DNA from: an uncultured Alphaproteobacteria bacterium
GTDB lineage: Bacteria > Pseudomonadota > Alphaproteobacteria > RF32 > CAG-239
Direction: 5' to 3'
Assembly: GCA_947167235.1 (NCBI GenBank)
Contig: CAMVHF010000004.1
Location: 1 to 49,798, forward strand
Length of the DNA: 49,798 bases
Below the pieces are notes generated by a model. It was given only the letters and a program-made list of their open reading frames with translations. It had not been told where the DNA came from and ran no database searches. Every line of letters starts with the position of its first letter. The stretch's first letter is position 1. Shown here piece by piece: positions 32,449-40,982 of the stretch. The position numbers and the translations under genes were made by a program.

Positions 32449-33810
32449 TTACAGGCTTGCCAATATTTTATGACACAGGAGCGTCAGTGAATTATCGCGT
32501 GCGCCCATAATAACTATACGATCCCCTTGATGTGCATTTTCAATAATAAATTTCGCCGCCTGCTCTTTATCCGCAAAATAGTAACTGTTTTGCTTGCCGA
32601 GCGTATGTGTGTGGTTGATTAAATCTGCAGAAGATATATCGCGCGTTACGGTACCGCCGACAAAGAAAATTTCGGGCATAACCAAAATATCGTCTTTAGC
32701 CATATTAGCTACAAATTCTTGCATAATTTTTTTTCCGAGGGAGCGCATCGGGCCGAATCCGTGTGGTTGGAACATGATGATTAAACGGCCGTCATATTGG
32801 CGTAAGGCTGAAACAGAGGCTTTAACTTTATCCGGATTGTGGGCAAAATCATCAATAACCGTAATATTGTTTTTCGTTCCGATAACTTCCAAACGACGTT
32901 TGGTGCCGTGAAATTCTTGCAAAATTTCGGCGGCCTGTTCGATTGATACGCCGAATTCGGTGCAGGCGGCAATTGCTGACAAAGCGTTTGCAACATTGAA
33001 GGCACCGATTAAATTCAGAGTGTAGGTTTTGCCGTTCAGCGTATATTGTGTGCCGTGCGGCAAAGGTCTAATCTCGGAAGCATAAAAATCGGCCTGCGGA
33101 TTTTTCAAAGAAAAGCGTATAAGCTTTTTATGCGTGATTTTACGGCATAAATCATAATCATCATTGATGATGACACTTTGTGCCGTGCGATTGGCTAAAT
33201 TTTGGAACAGGATAACCAGTTCATCAAGAGATTTATGGTCGGCCGAGATGTTAGATATAACCGAAACATACGGATTATATAAATCAATACTGCCGTTACT
33301 TTCATCGGCTTCGACAACGCATATATCACCTTTATTGAAAATAATATTCGGGATACCGGCATCGCTTTCATAATCGCGCAGCAGTCCGCCGTTAATCATA
33401 CACGGTTTTTTACCGGCTTTATCCAAAATAAATCCGATCATTGCGGTGGTTGTGGTTTTTCCGCTGGTACCGCCGACGGCAATACCGTATTTATATTTAT
33501 GGAATGTTTCGGATAACAGTTCCGGACGTGTTTTAATTAAGATGCCTTTTTCTTTGGCGGCTTTGATATCCGGAATGGTGTCTTCAACGGCCGTAGATGC
33601 GCACAAATAATCCAAATCGCCCGTAATACCGGAACCGTCTTGAGGATACATTTTGATACCGAGTTTTTCCAAGGCATTTTTGTTTTCCAAATCACGGTTC
33701 AAATCAAAGTTGCGATCAGAACCTTGTACTTCATAGCCGGATAACTTTAAGATTTGAGCCAGAGAACTCATTCCGCTACCGGAAATTCCGCAAAAACTTA
33801 CTTTAGTCAT
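32449..33810 (-). CDS. Mur ligase family protein (MurC-like)
   Basis: This 453-aa protein has the three-domain Mur ligase layout. The N-terminal Rossmann-like domain reads FCGISGSGMSSLAQIL, as in MurC and Mpl. The ATP-binding loop is GGTSGKTTTTAM, the central domain has VVEADESNGS and SNISADH, and the C-terminal domain has VIDDFAHNPDKVKAS and FQPHGFGPMR. It adds an amino acid or peptide to a UDP-MurNAc-type substrate. It is somewhat short, and its HGFGP motif differs from the usual FQPHRYTR of MurC. It stands outside a division/cell-wall cluster, so it may be a MurC paralogue or an Mpl-like recycling ligase. Confidence 0.78.
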   Translation of the reverse strand: MTKVSFCGISGSGMSSLAQILKLSGYEVQGSDRNFDLNRDLENKNALEKLGIKMYPQDGSGITGDLDYLCASTAVEDTIPDIKAAKEKGILIKTRPELLSETFHKYKYGIAVGGTSGKTTTTAMIGFILDKAGKKPCMINGGLLRDYESDAGIPNIIFNKGDICVVEADESNGSIDLYNPYVSVISNISADHKSLDELVILFQNLANRTAQSVIINDDYDLCRKITHKKLIRFSLKNPQADFYASEIRPLPHGTQYTLNGKTYTLNLIGAFNVANALSAIAACTEFGVSIEQAAEILQEFHGTKRRLEVIGTKNNITVIDDFAHNPDKVKASVSALRQYDGRLIIMFQPHGFGPMRSLGKKIMQEFVANMAKDDILVMPEIFFVGGTVTRDISSADLINHTHTLGKQNSYYFADKEQAAKFIIENAHQGDRIVIMGARDNSLTLLCHKILASL

Positions 33811-33828
33811 GATGTTGAATATCCTTTT

Positions 33829-34815
33829 TTATAAATCGTTGATTAATTCGCTTAAATCTGCCTCTTTTTCCTGCTTCATAAGACTTAAATTTCTAAAATC
33901 CAAAGTAATGTAACTTTGATTGTTCTTATCGACAAAGACAGATAGGGTAACCCCGATTTTACCGTTATCAAAAACGGCATACAGTGATGCTTTGTCGTCG
34001 CGAAGTTCTTCTAAGAATGTCGGACCGCCCAAAGGATTTTCCTTTTCAATTTTAGTGATTTTTGGTTTTTTAGGATCATCGGTTTCTTCGACAATTTCTT
34101 CGGTATATTTGTAAGGCTTGAAAAACTCTTTAGCGTTGCCGTATTTCTTATCTAAGGCGGTATAGTACTTTTTATAAACTTTTAAGATTTCTTCGGCATT
34201 CGACTGATCATTTATCGGCTTACCTTGTGCATAGATGCACCACAAATGGTTCTGCGTCCCGTAAATAGCCATAATATGCTCAAAAGTATCTTGTTGTGTT
34301 TTATTTTTAAGTAAGTATACTTCCTGATAATCGGCACGTTTTGTCGGTTTCATTTCAAATTCCAAATCCCTGGTTTCTTGAGGGGAAATATCCCAGAACA
34401 GACCAAATGGTGCCGGTTCAAAATTCTTTTGAATATATTCTTTTTTTTCTCTGGCGCGTTCTTCATCGGCTTTTTTCTTATTAATTCTTTCTTCGAGTTT
34501 TTCTCGTTCTTTTTTACCTTGATCGATAATTTTTTGCTGACTGTCGCGAAGTGTCAGAATATTCGGTTTTTGCGAAAGGATATCGCGAGCTTCGTTTTTA
34601 GCCTTTTGCCCTGTTTCGACATCATCCATGTACTCATTTAAAAAATCCTTCTTTTTAGGATTTAATATATCATCGGATTTATTTCCGTCGGTTTTATTAT
34701 CTGATGTTTCATCGGCATTGTTTTCGTCAAGTCCTAAAATGTCGAATTGAGCGTAGGCAACGGAGTATAACGCTGTCGATACTGCCAAAATCGATAAAAG
34801 TTTGAATGTTTTCAT
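33829..34815 (-). CDS. Secreted coiled-coil protein, unknown
   Basis: This 328-aa protein has a signal peptide (MKTFKLLSILAVSTALYSVAYA). An acidic Asn/Asp/Lys linker (about 28-60) leads to a highly charged coiled coil (about 70-130), then a globular C-terminal domain containing FGLFWDISPQETRDLEF and LYAVFDNGKIGVTLSVFVDKNNQSYITLDFRN. It is likely periplasmic. No family recognised. It lies upstream of the Mur ligase gene on the same strand with an 18-bp gap, so a cell-envelope role is plausible. Confidence 0.6.
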   Translation of the reverse strand: MKTFKLLSILAVSTALYSVAYAQFDILGLDENNADETSDNKTDGNKSDDILNPKKKDFLNEYMDDVETGQKAKNEARDILSQKPNILTLRDSQQKIIDQGKKEREKLEERINKKKADEERAREKKEYIQKNFEPAPFGLFWDISPQETRDLEFEMKPTKRADYQEVYLLKNKTQQDTFEHIMAIYGTQNHLWCIYAQGKPINDQSNAEEILKVYKKYYTALDKKYGNAKEFFKPYKYTEEIVEETDDPKKPKITKIEKENPLGGPTFLEELRDDKASLYAVFDNGKIGVTLSVFVDKNNQSYITLDFRNLSLMKQEKEADLSELINDL

Positions 34816-34871
34816 AAATTATTCCTTTGATAACCGCAAAAAAAAATTGAATACCTTATCTAACTGCGTTA

Positions 34872-34890
34872 TTGTATTATAAAAATACAA
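34872..34890. promoter_or_regulatory. Candidate TetR operator
   Basis: A perfect 7-bp inverted repeat ttgtatt-ataaa-aatacaa lies 36 bp upstream of the TetR-family gene, overlapping where a -10 region (tattgt or tattat) would be. Position and symmetry suit autorepression by the adjacent regulator. Confidence 0.45.
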
Positions 34891-34926
34891 ATATTTTATT
34901 AAACATACGGCAGTTTATGATTTAAA

Positions 34927-35523
34927 ATGGAAAAAGACAATATTCAAAATATGTTGTTGCAAATCGGTCGCAAAATGGTTCGAGAAAAAGGAACCGAAGC
35001 GCTGACGGTGCGTAAATTATCCGAAGCTTCAGGTTGTTCGGTCGGGGCTATTTATAACCAATTCGCCAATATGGAAAATTTTATAGTCATTCAAAATTAT
35101 ATGACTTTGGATGAACTGACCTCCAGGTTGGAAAAAGTTAAAGAAACCGATAATACTTTCGGTGATTTGAATAAACTTTTACAGGTTTTTGTTGATTATG
35201 TTGAAAATAATAAAAATTTGTGGTTTTTGCTGTATAGTTCGCATTTGAACAGTGAACGGACTTTTTCGTATTTCTATATGAAAAAAGTTGTTCGTATTAT
35301 CAGTTTGGTTAACAACTTTTTGTATCGTGCCATGCCGGATATGGAACGCCCCGAAAGATTGGTTTCGGCGCATGTTTTATGGCTGACACTGTTCGCTTTA
35401 AGCTCCTTTTTAACGAAAGATATTTTGGATTCTTTTGCAAAAGTCAATAAAAAAACAATTTGTCAGTTGGTACTGAATACTTATTTGGCCGGGTTGACCG
35501 TGTTGGAGAACAAAAATGCTTAG
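34927..35523 (+). CDS. TetR/AcrR-family transcriptional regulator
   Basis: This 198-aa protein has an N-terminal TetR DNA-binding domain (about 8-55): REKGTEALTVRKLSEASGCSVGAIYNQFANMENF holds the helix-turn-helix. The C-terminal ligand/dimer domain is all-helical. The ligand is unknown. No good ribosome binding site precedes the ATG. Its stop overlaps the start of the M50-like gene by 8 bp, so it probably controls that membrane protease and itself. Confidence 0.9.
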   Translation: MEKDNIQNMLLQIGRKMVREKGTEALTVRKLSEASGCSVGAIYNQFANMENFIVIQNYMTLDELTSRLEKVKETDNTFGDLNKLLQVFVDYVENNKNLWFLLYSSHLNSERTFSYFYMKKVVRIISLVNNFLYRAMPDMERPERLVSAHVLWLTLFALSSFLTKDILDSFAKVNKKTICQLVLNTYLAGLTVLENKNA

Positions 35524-36079
35524 CGAACTTTTCAAGCACTTTTCTGATTTTTTGAATTCATCGGAAGTATTGGAAGAAATTGTCTCTAATCGTTTTATTT
35601 TAATTTTGTTGGTTATTTTCTTGTCACGCTTAAAATATAAAACATACAGCAGTATGTTTTTGACGGCTCTGGTTAATATTCCGGGGACTTTTCTGCATGA
35701 AACGGCACATTTTACCGTCGGTTTTTTGCTTAATGCCCGCCCGACTTCATATACGTTGGTTCCGAAAAAGTCATTGGAGGGCGGTTATACGACAGGCAGC
35801 GTGGGGTTTAAGAATTTACGTTTTTATAACGCTCTGCCGTCGGCTATGGCGCCTCTTTTATTGCTGCCGGTCGGATATTACTTTGATCAATGGTTGTTTT
35901 CTAACTTTGATTTGAATTTCGGTAATTATATTTTTTATGTTTTGTTGCAAAGTATTATCATTGAAAATGCACTGCCTTCCTCAACGGACTTTCGTGTCGG
36001 TTTCGGGAATATCTTAGGTGTCGCATTTTATGGTGTTATATGCTTTGCGGCATTAATCGTCTGGTTGGCCGTCCGATAA
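35516..36079 (+). CDS. M50-like membrane metalloprotease in a TetR operon
   Basis: This 187-aa membrane protein carries the zinc-site motif HETAH in FLHETAHFTVGFLLNARP, after a hydrophobic first helix (FILILLVIFLSRL). It continues with GGYTTGSVGFKNL and LPSAMAPLLLLPVGYY, as in small M50-type proteases. Three or four membrane segments are visible. It overlaps the TetR gene by 8 bp at its start and the convergent DUF2155 gene by 27 bp at its end. Its natural substrate is unknown. Confidence 0.7.
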   Translation: MLSELFKHFSDFLNSSEVLEEIVSNRFILILLVIFLSRLKYKTYSSMFLTALVNIPGTFLHETAHFTVGFLLNARPTSYTLVPKKSLEGGYTTGSVGFKNLRFYNALPSAMAPLLLLPVGYYFDQWLFSNFDLNFGNYIFYVLLQSIIIENALPSSTDFRVGFGNILGVAFYGVICFAALIVWLAVR

Positions 36080-36826
36080 AACGGCTGTTTCATCGATGGT
36101 TTTATCATCGTTTTCGACTGTTTTCTCAGAGCTTTCCTCCGGAAGGTCTGCCGGTTCTTCTGTCTGAATTTCGGTTTCATCCGTTGTGCTCGGTTGTTCC
36201 GGTTGCAATGACGTATCTTCATCTTCATCAAATGAAAATTCTGTGGTCAGCAGCATTTCCGGTTCCGATACGGCCGGTTTTGTCTCTTCAGGCATTTCGG
36301 CAATAGGCTTCTGCTCATTTTCCGGCTTATTTTCTGCGATTTGTGAGCCGTTTTCGATTTGAGAATCTTTAAGAGGCGGTAGTTTTAACATCGGTATATT
36401 ATCACGTTCAGTCAGTTGTTCCTCTGTTAAAATTAAAGCTTCTTTATTTTCCTGATCAATGCATTGTAACAGCCATACGTCGTAAATCGGATGTTCTAAA
36501 GCATGAGTTGCGGGAGATGACGAAATCATCCAGCCTTTGAAAATATTTTGAGTTTCATTTTTCGGGGATGTATCGGTAATGTCGACAAAGGCGAAATTAT
36601 CCGGCGTTTCTTCGGCAGGTCTGGTCTGGCAACTGCGTACAACAATAGACAATGAGCCGAATTTAACTTCACCGTTGACAGGCACATTAATTTCACTGAC
36701 ACGACCGGTAATTTTATCCATGGCCTGCATGTGAGCCGTATTTTTATCAATATTGGCGGCTTGTGCCGAAGCAGCCAAATTTAAGCCTAACAAGAAATTA
36801 CAAATTGCCAGAGTGTTATTTTTCAT
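36053..36826 (-). CDS. DUF2155 periplasmic protein with acidic C-terminal extension
   Basis: This 257-aa protein has a signal peptide (LLGLNLAASAQA). The DUF2155 domain (about 32-130) shows the family patterns MQAMDKITGRVSEINVPV, FGSLSIVVRSCQTRPAEETP, FKGWMISSSPATHALEHPIYDVWLLQC. The family is nearly confined to alphaproteobacteria and its role is unknown; two conserved Cys probably pair. The last ~120 residues are an acidic, Pro/Glu/Thr-rich extension that looks disordered. It overlaps the upstream MCE gene by 4 bp, so it is part of that operon. Confidence 0.87.
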   Translation of the reverse strand: MKNNTLAICNFLLGLNLAASAQAANIDKNTAHMQAMDKITGRVSEINVPVNGEVKFGSLSIVVRSCQTRPAEETPDNFAFVDITDTSPKNETQNIFKGWMISSSPATHALEHPIYDVWLLQCIDQENKEALILTEEQLTERDNIPMLKLPPLKDSQIENGSQIAENKPENEQKPIAEMPEETKPAVSEPEMLLTTEFSFDEDEDTSLQPEQPSTTDETEIQTEEPADLPEESSEKTVENDDKTIDETAVLSDGQPDD

Positions 36827-37281
36827 TTTTTATCGCCGTTATCCGTAATCATAAATATAATTTCGCCGACCATATCTTCTAATGTCTTGAAGTCTTTTGT
36901 TTTTGCAAACGAATCTCCGTCTTTTAAGTATTCATTTGATTTTCCAGGTTCAATCTTTACAAATTTATCGCCCATCAAACCATCACCGACAATGGCTACA
37001 ACGCTGTCTTTCGGGAGTTTGGTGTCGGCAGAAATACTGAATTCGACATTAACGGTATAGTCTTCATTGTTTAAATGCTGAGCCGTAACCGTTCCGATTT
37101 TTATACCGTTAATTCGTATGTCGGAGCCGATACTTAAACCGCCGACTTTCATAAATTCAGCCGTTAATTTATAGCCTTTGACAACTTGCAAATCTGAAAC
37201 CCGATATGCAAACGCCAAAAATAATACGGCAATAATCAGGACAACCAGTCCCATAATTGTTTCAACGGGTTTTTTACGCAT
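36823..37281 (-). CDS. Short MCE/MlaD-like protein
   Basis: This 152-aa protein has an N-terminal membrane helix (TIMGLVVLIIAVLFLAFAYRV) and one MCE domain (about 38-120; GGLSIGSDIRINGIKIGTV, then GDGLMGDKFVKIEPG). It lacks the long C-terminal helices of the MlaD at 22053. In many proteobacteria a protein of this size is the MlaD of a separate Mla system. It sits between another short MCE gene (1-bp gap) and DUF2155, without a permease or ATPase nearby. Confidence 0.88.
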   Translation of the reverse strand: MRKKPVETIMGLVVLIIAVLFLAFAYRVSDLQVVKGYKLTAEFMKVGGLSIGSDIRINGIKIGTVTAQHLNNEDYTVNVEFSISADTKLPKDSVVAIVGDGLMGDKFVKIEPGKSNEYLKDGDSFAKTKDFKTLEDMVGEIIFMITDNGDKK

Positions 37282-37282
37282 T

Positions 37283-37804
37283 TTATTTCTCCGTATCTTG
37301 TACAGCTTCGGCCGACGGGCCGGAAGGTTGATGTGTTTTACGCTTTGATTTTCCTAATGAAATAATCCGATCTATAAGTTCTTCCAATATCATGGCATCC
37401 TGAGTATAGCCGAATTCACCGCCTTCTGCCAGAAAATCATCGGATCCTCCCGGCTCCACTTCGATATATTTGTTACCCATGATACCGTTACTGACAATTG
37501 ACGCACTGCTGTCATCCGGAATTTTGACATCCGAGCGGATTTTAAGTGTTAATGTGGCGCGAAAATCTTCATCTAATACAGCATCTTCAACACGTCCGAC
37601 ATCTATACCCGCCATACGGACTTTATTACCGATTTCAAGACCGTCCGTGCGGTTAAACGTCGCAAACAGAGTATAATCGGAATTATCGGCATTTTCCCAA
37701 CTGTTATGCTGATACCTAAAAAGCCCGATACATAACAATGTCATACCGATAACGCATAAACCGATAATAAAATTTTTAACTTCTTCTTTTGTAAAATTAT
37801 CCAA
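37283..37804 (-). CDS. Short MCE/MlaD-like protein
   Basis: This 173-aa protein has a membrane helix (FIIGLCVIGMTLLCIGLF) and an MCE domain (about 43-135; DGLEIGNKVRMAGIDVGRV, then SNGIMGNKYIEVEPGG). It is a paralogue of the next gene downstream, sharing the same layout and the GxMGxK(F/Y)xxxEPG pattern. The C-terminus is basic and Pro/Ser-rich. It is the first gene of the three-gene MCE-MCE-DUF2155 unit. The pair may form hetero-oligomers or serve a Mla complex encoded elsewhere. Confidence 0.88.
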   Translation of the reverse strand: MDNFTKEEVKNFIIGLCVIGMTLLCIGLFRYQHNSWENADNSDYTLFATFNRTDGLEIGNKVRMAGIDVGRVEDAVLDEDFRATLTLKIRSDVKIPDDSSASIVSNGIMGNKYIEVEPGGSDDFLAEGGEFGYTQDAMILEELIDRIISLGKSKRKTHQPSGPSAEAVQDTEK

Positions 37805-37880
37805 CTGATTGCTCCATCTAAGCGTTTTGTTAATTATTACTCCATTAAAATCAATTTGTCACATAAATTTTTTATTATGG

Positions 37881-37910
37881 TTGCAAAATTGTTATAAATT
37901 TATGTATTAT
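37881..37910 (+). promoter_or_regulatory. Possible promoter of the Gld-type transporter operon
   Basis: The sequence ttgcaa (37881-37886), an 18-nt spacer and tattat (37905-37910) end 28 bp before the ATG at 37939, in the divergent region. Confidence 0.5.
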
Positions 37911-37938
37911 ATAGCTGTTGAGAATTTATTTTTGGAAT

Positions 37939-38655
37939 ATGAAAATGTTAAGAGTTCAGAAAATATCTAAATTTTTCGGTGAAAAGCAAGCATTGAAAGA
38001 CGTTGATTGTTCCGTTAAAAAAGGACAAATTGCGGCCTTACTCGGCGAAAATGGTGCCGGAAAATCAACTTTGCTGCGTATTTTAAGCGGTTTTATCGAA
38101 CCAAACACCGGTACGGTCGATATAGATGATGTCGAAGTGAGCAAAAACCGCTTGGAATTTTTACGACAAGTCGGGTATGTGCAGGAAATTTCGGCTTTGT
38201 ACGGCGAAATGAACGTTTTTGAATTTTTGAACTTTGTTGCCGATATTCGCCAAGTCAGTGCCACTGAAAAAAATACCCGAATTAAAGAAGTCGTTAATTT
38301 ACTCGAACTGCAAGATGTTATAGGGCAGAAAAACGAAACACTGTCCAAAGGTTTTAAGAAAAGAGTGGAATTGGCTGCCGTTTTATTGGCTAAACCTTTG
38401 GTTTTGCTCTTGGATGAGCCGACGGAAGGGTTAGATCCGAACCAAAAGTTCTCAATTCGTCAGACTATCAAAAAATATGCCAAAGATCATATAATCATTA
38501 TTTCAACGCACACGTTGGAAGATGTAGAGGCTGTTGCCGACAGAGTTTTACTGTTGCATAAAGGCGAACTTTTGGCAGATGCCAAATTGAGCGATTTTAA
38601 GAAAAAAGCTAAAAATGATTTACTGGAATCATTTAGAAAAGCAACGAAAGATTGA
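37939..38655 (+). CDS. ABC transporter ATP-binding protein (GldA-like)
   Basis: The track begins at a TTG (37918); the ATG at 37939 (or 37945) gives about 238 aa. Walker A is GENGAGKST, the signature LSKGFKKRVELAAVLL is slightly divergent, Walker B is LVLLLDEPTEGLDP, and the switch His is in ISTHTL. With the next two genes it forms a Gld-type ABC system: ATPase, a fused permease/GldG protein and a DUF4340 protein. Such systems are required for gliding in Bacteroidota, but elsewhere their substrate is unknown. Confidence 0.9.
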   Translation: MKMLRVQKISKFFGEKQALKDVDCSVKKGQIAALLGENGAGKSTLLRILSGFIEPNTGTVDIDDVEVSKNRLEFLRQVGYVQEISALYGEMNVFEFLNFVADIRQVSATEKNTRIKEVVNLLELQDVIGQKNETLSKGFKKRVELAAVLLAKPLVLLLDEPTEGLDPNQKFSIRQTIKKYAKDHIIIISTHTLEDVEAVADRVLLLHKGELLADAKLSDFKKKAKNDLLESFRKATKD

Positions 38656-38663
38656 GGTGGATT

Positions 38664-40982
38664 ATGCAACAATTTAAGGCTTTATTGAAAAAAGAAACGG
38701 GCAGCTATTTTAAGAGTTATTTTGCATATCTTATCTTTGCTATTTATTTATTTGCCTCGGCCGGTACATCTTGTTATTTCGGTTCGTATTTGGCCGCAAA
38801 AGATACAACGGTTTTTTCATTGTTTTATTTGCAGCCGATTATATTGTTGTTTATCATTCCGGCATTGACGATGAAAAGTTGGTCTGATGAATATAAATCC
38901 GGAACGGCCGAGTTTTTGCTAACGCAACCGATAGATGACTTTAAAATCGTTGTGGCCAAAGTGGCGGCGGCATTTGCGGTATGCGTAGCCATGAGCCTTT
39001 GCTTGTTGCCGCAGATTATTTATACCGGTACATGGTTGCAATCGGATACAGGCAATATTATCTGCTGTTTTATAGGTTTATGGCTGTTGCAATTTTTGTT
39101 TTGTTCACTCGGCTGTTTGCTGTCTTCTTTCAGTCGGCACACGATTATTGCCTATATTACCAGTGTTTTTATGATGGCTTTATTACTGACCGTAAAATTG
39201 ACGAAGCTTTATGAACTTTATGATAATTTTCTTTTGGGGGAAATCGGTTTAGTTGACTTATTGTATTTTGTTTTGTTCGGCGGAGCCTTTGTGTGGCTTA
39301 ATATGCAGGTGTTGCTTTATAAGCGGAACATTCAAAAGAATAAGGTGTTAAAACTGAGTGTCTTTTCCGGTTTGCTGCTATTCGGTGCGGGTTTGTTTAT
39401 TGCCTTAATCGGTTTGGTCTTTACCGGAAAGCTTGATCTGACATCAGCTTCGGTTTTCACGCCTTCCGAGCGGTCGGCGCAGATTGTATCTCAGCTCAGC
39501 GAACCTTATAGCTTTGAGATTTATATTGCGAAAGATTACAAAAATCGTAATCCGGAATATTACCATTATTATGAGCAAGTTAAGAGATTTGCGGAAAAAT
39601 ATCAAAATCTTTCGGGCGGGTTGCTGACAGTCAAAAGCGTAGAAGTCGAGCCTTATTCCGAGTTGGAAAATATGATTTTGCGTAACGGATTATATTATGA
39701 AGAAAACGGTAACGGATCATTTGATTATTTCGGTGCTTTTTTGCGCAATGACAAGGGTACCGGCGTCGTTATAAAAAATTTTATTACCGAACGTCGACAA
39801 TTTTTGGAAAAAGATATCGATATGGCTTTGCTTAAAGTCAGTAATTCGAGATTATTGAAAACAATCGGTGTTTATATGGATGCCACCCAAAATCTGGATG
39901 AGTATCAGGGTTTGATGCAAAATATTGAAAATGACTTCAATACGATAGCCGTAACATCACAAACATACGAAATTTCATCGCTTTTGGATATGCTTATTTT
40001 GGTAAATCCGAAAAGTTTGCCACCGTATTTTGTTTATGCGGTTGATCAATACCTGGTTAACGGTGGCAGAGTTATTTTATTGTTTGATATGTTGACCGAT
40101 GATCAGTCGGATGTAACGAATTTGGAAGCGGTACAAATCAGCAAATTATTTAATCATTGGGGAATTTTTCTTAATAACAAATTTACTAATAATGTTGTGG
40201 TCGATGAACATTTCAAAACCTTAAAAAATGCGGTTCAAGTTAAAAATGCCGTTTCGTTTGATGTTAAAAATAATCTTATGGAAATTCAACCGCTGCTTAA
40301 AGACGGTGATAAGTATGTCGGTGTTTTATTAAGCGGAACAATGACGTCGGATTATCGTGCGAATCCGTTTGATGAAAAGAAATTTTCAAAACAAATGGGA
40401 GAACACACCACCGTAACGCTGACACCGGCAAAATTGGCGGTTATCGGCGATGTGGATATTATTGAAGATTATTTGTGGGTAGGCGATAATTCCAAGAGTA
40501 AGAATCCTTACAGCGTGATTATGAAAAATGATAACATCGAATTTATTCGCAACGTGTTGGAAGATATGCTTGATATAAAAGATTATCGACAATTAGCTGT
40601 TCGTTCGGGTATCGAAAATCCTGAGAGTATAGGCCAGCAGATTAACCGTCGGGTTAATCAAAGGTTTATGAAACAGTATGCCGAGGCAATGGGCCAACTG
40701 GAAGAACATAAACAATTTTTGGTAGAACGCAGTGAAGGAAATCAGGAAAAGTTGGAAACATTGATGCAAATCAGTGAGGCCGGTCAGCAGATTGCCACAC
40801 TTGAGAAAGAGATTAATCGCATGGCATATCAGATGAAACAAAAGTATGATTATAAAATCGCAAAAGTTATGCTTCTGAATATTGCGGTGTTCCCGTTGAT
40901 GGCTGTTTTATTGTTGTTCTTGTGCTTTGCGGCACTCGGACGCCGGCAAAAGAAAAATATTCGGAGATTTTCAGATGAATAG
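38664..40982 (+). CDS. GldF-GldG fusion: ABC permease fused to periplasmic GldG domain
   Basis: The track start at 38652 is a TTG; the ATG at 38664 with gaggtgg upstream gives 772 aa. The first ~240 residues are an ABC-2-type permease with about six membrane helices (TMKSWSDEYKSGTAEFLLTQPI is typical of GldF). A further helix at about 230-255 leads to a large periplasmic GldG-like domain (SQLSEPYSFEIYIAKDY, then DMLILVNPKSLP and GGRVILLFDML), a coiled coil and a C-terminal membrane helix. Fused GldFG proteins are common outside Bacteroidota. It overlaps the DUF4340 gene by 8 bp. Confidence 0.88.
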   Translation: MQQFKALLKKETGSYFKSYFAYLIFAIYLFASAGTSCYFGSYLAAKDTTVFSLFYLQPIILLFIIPALTMKSWSDEYKSGTAEFLLTQPIDDFKIVVAKVAAAFAVCVAMSLCLLPQIIYTGTWLQSDTGNIICCFIGLWLLQFLFCSLGCLLSSFSRHTIIAYITSVFMMALLLTVKLTKLYELYDNFLLGEIGLVDLLYFVLFGGAFVWLNMQVLLYKRNIQKNKVLKLSVFSGLLLFGAGLFIALIGLVFTGKLDLTSASVFTPSERSAQIVSQLSEPYSFEIYIAKDYKNRNPEYYHYYEQVKRFAEKYQNLSGGLLTVKSVEVEPYSELENMILRNGLYYEENGNGSFDYFGAFLRNDKGTGVVIKNFITERRQFLEKDIDMALLKVSNSRLLKTIGVYMDATQNLDEYQGLMQNIENDFNTIAVTSQTYEISSLLDMLILVNPKSLPPYFVYAVDQYLVNGGRVILLFDMLTDDQSDVTNLEAVQISKLFNHWGIFLNNKFTNNVVVDEHFKTLKNAVQVKNAVSFDVKNNLMEIQPLLKDGDKYVGVLLSGTMTSDYRANPFDEKKFSKQMGEHTTVTLTPAKLAVIGDVDIIEDYLWVGDNSKSKNPYSVIMKNDNIEFIRNVLEDMLDIKDYRQLAVRSGIENPESIGQQINRRVNQRFMKQYAEAMGQLEEHKQFLVERSEGNQEKLETLMQISEAGQQIATLEKEINRMAYQMKQKYDYKIAKVMLLNIAVFPLMAVLLLFLCFAALGRRQKKNIRRFSDE

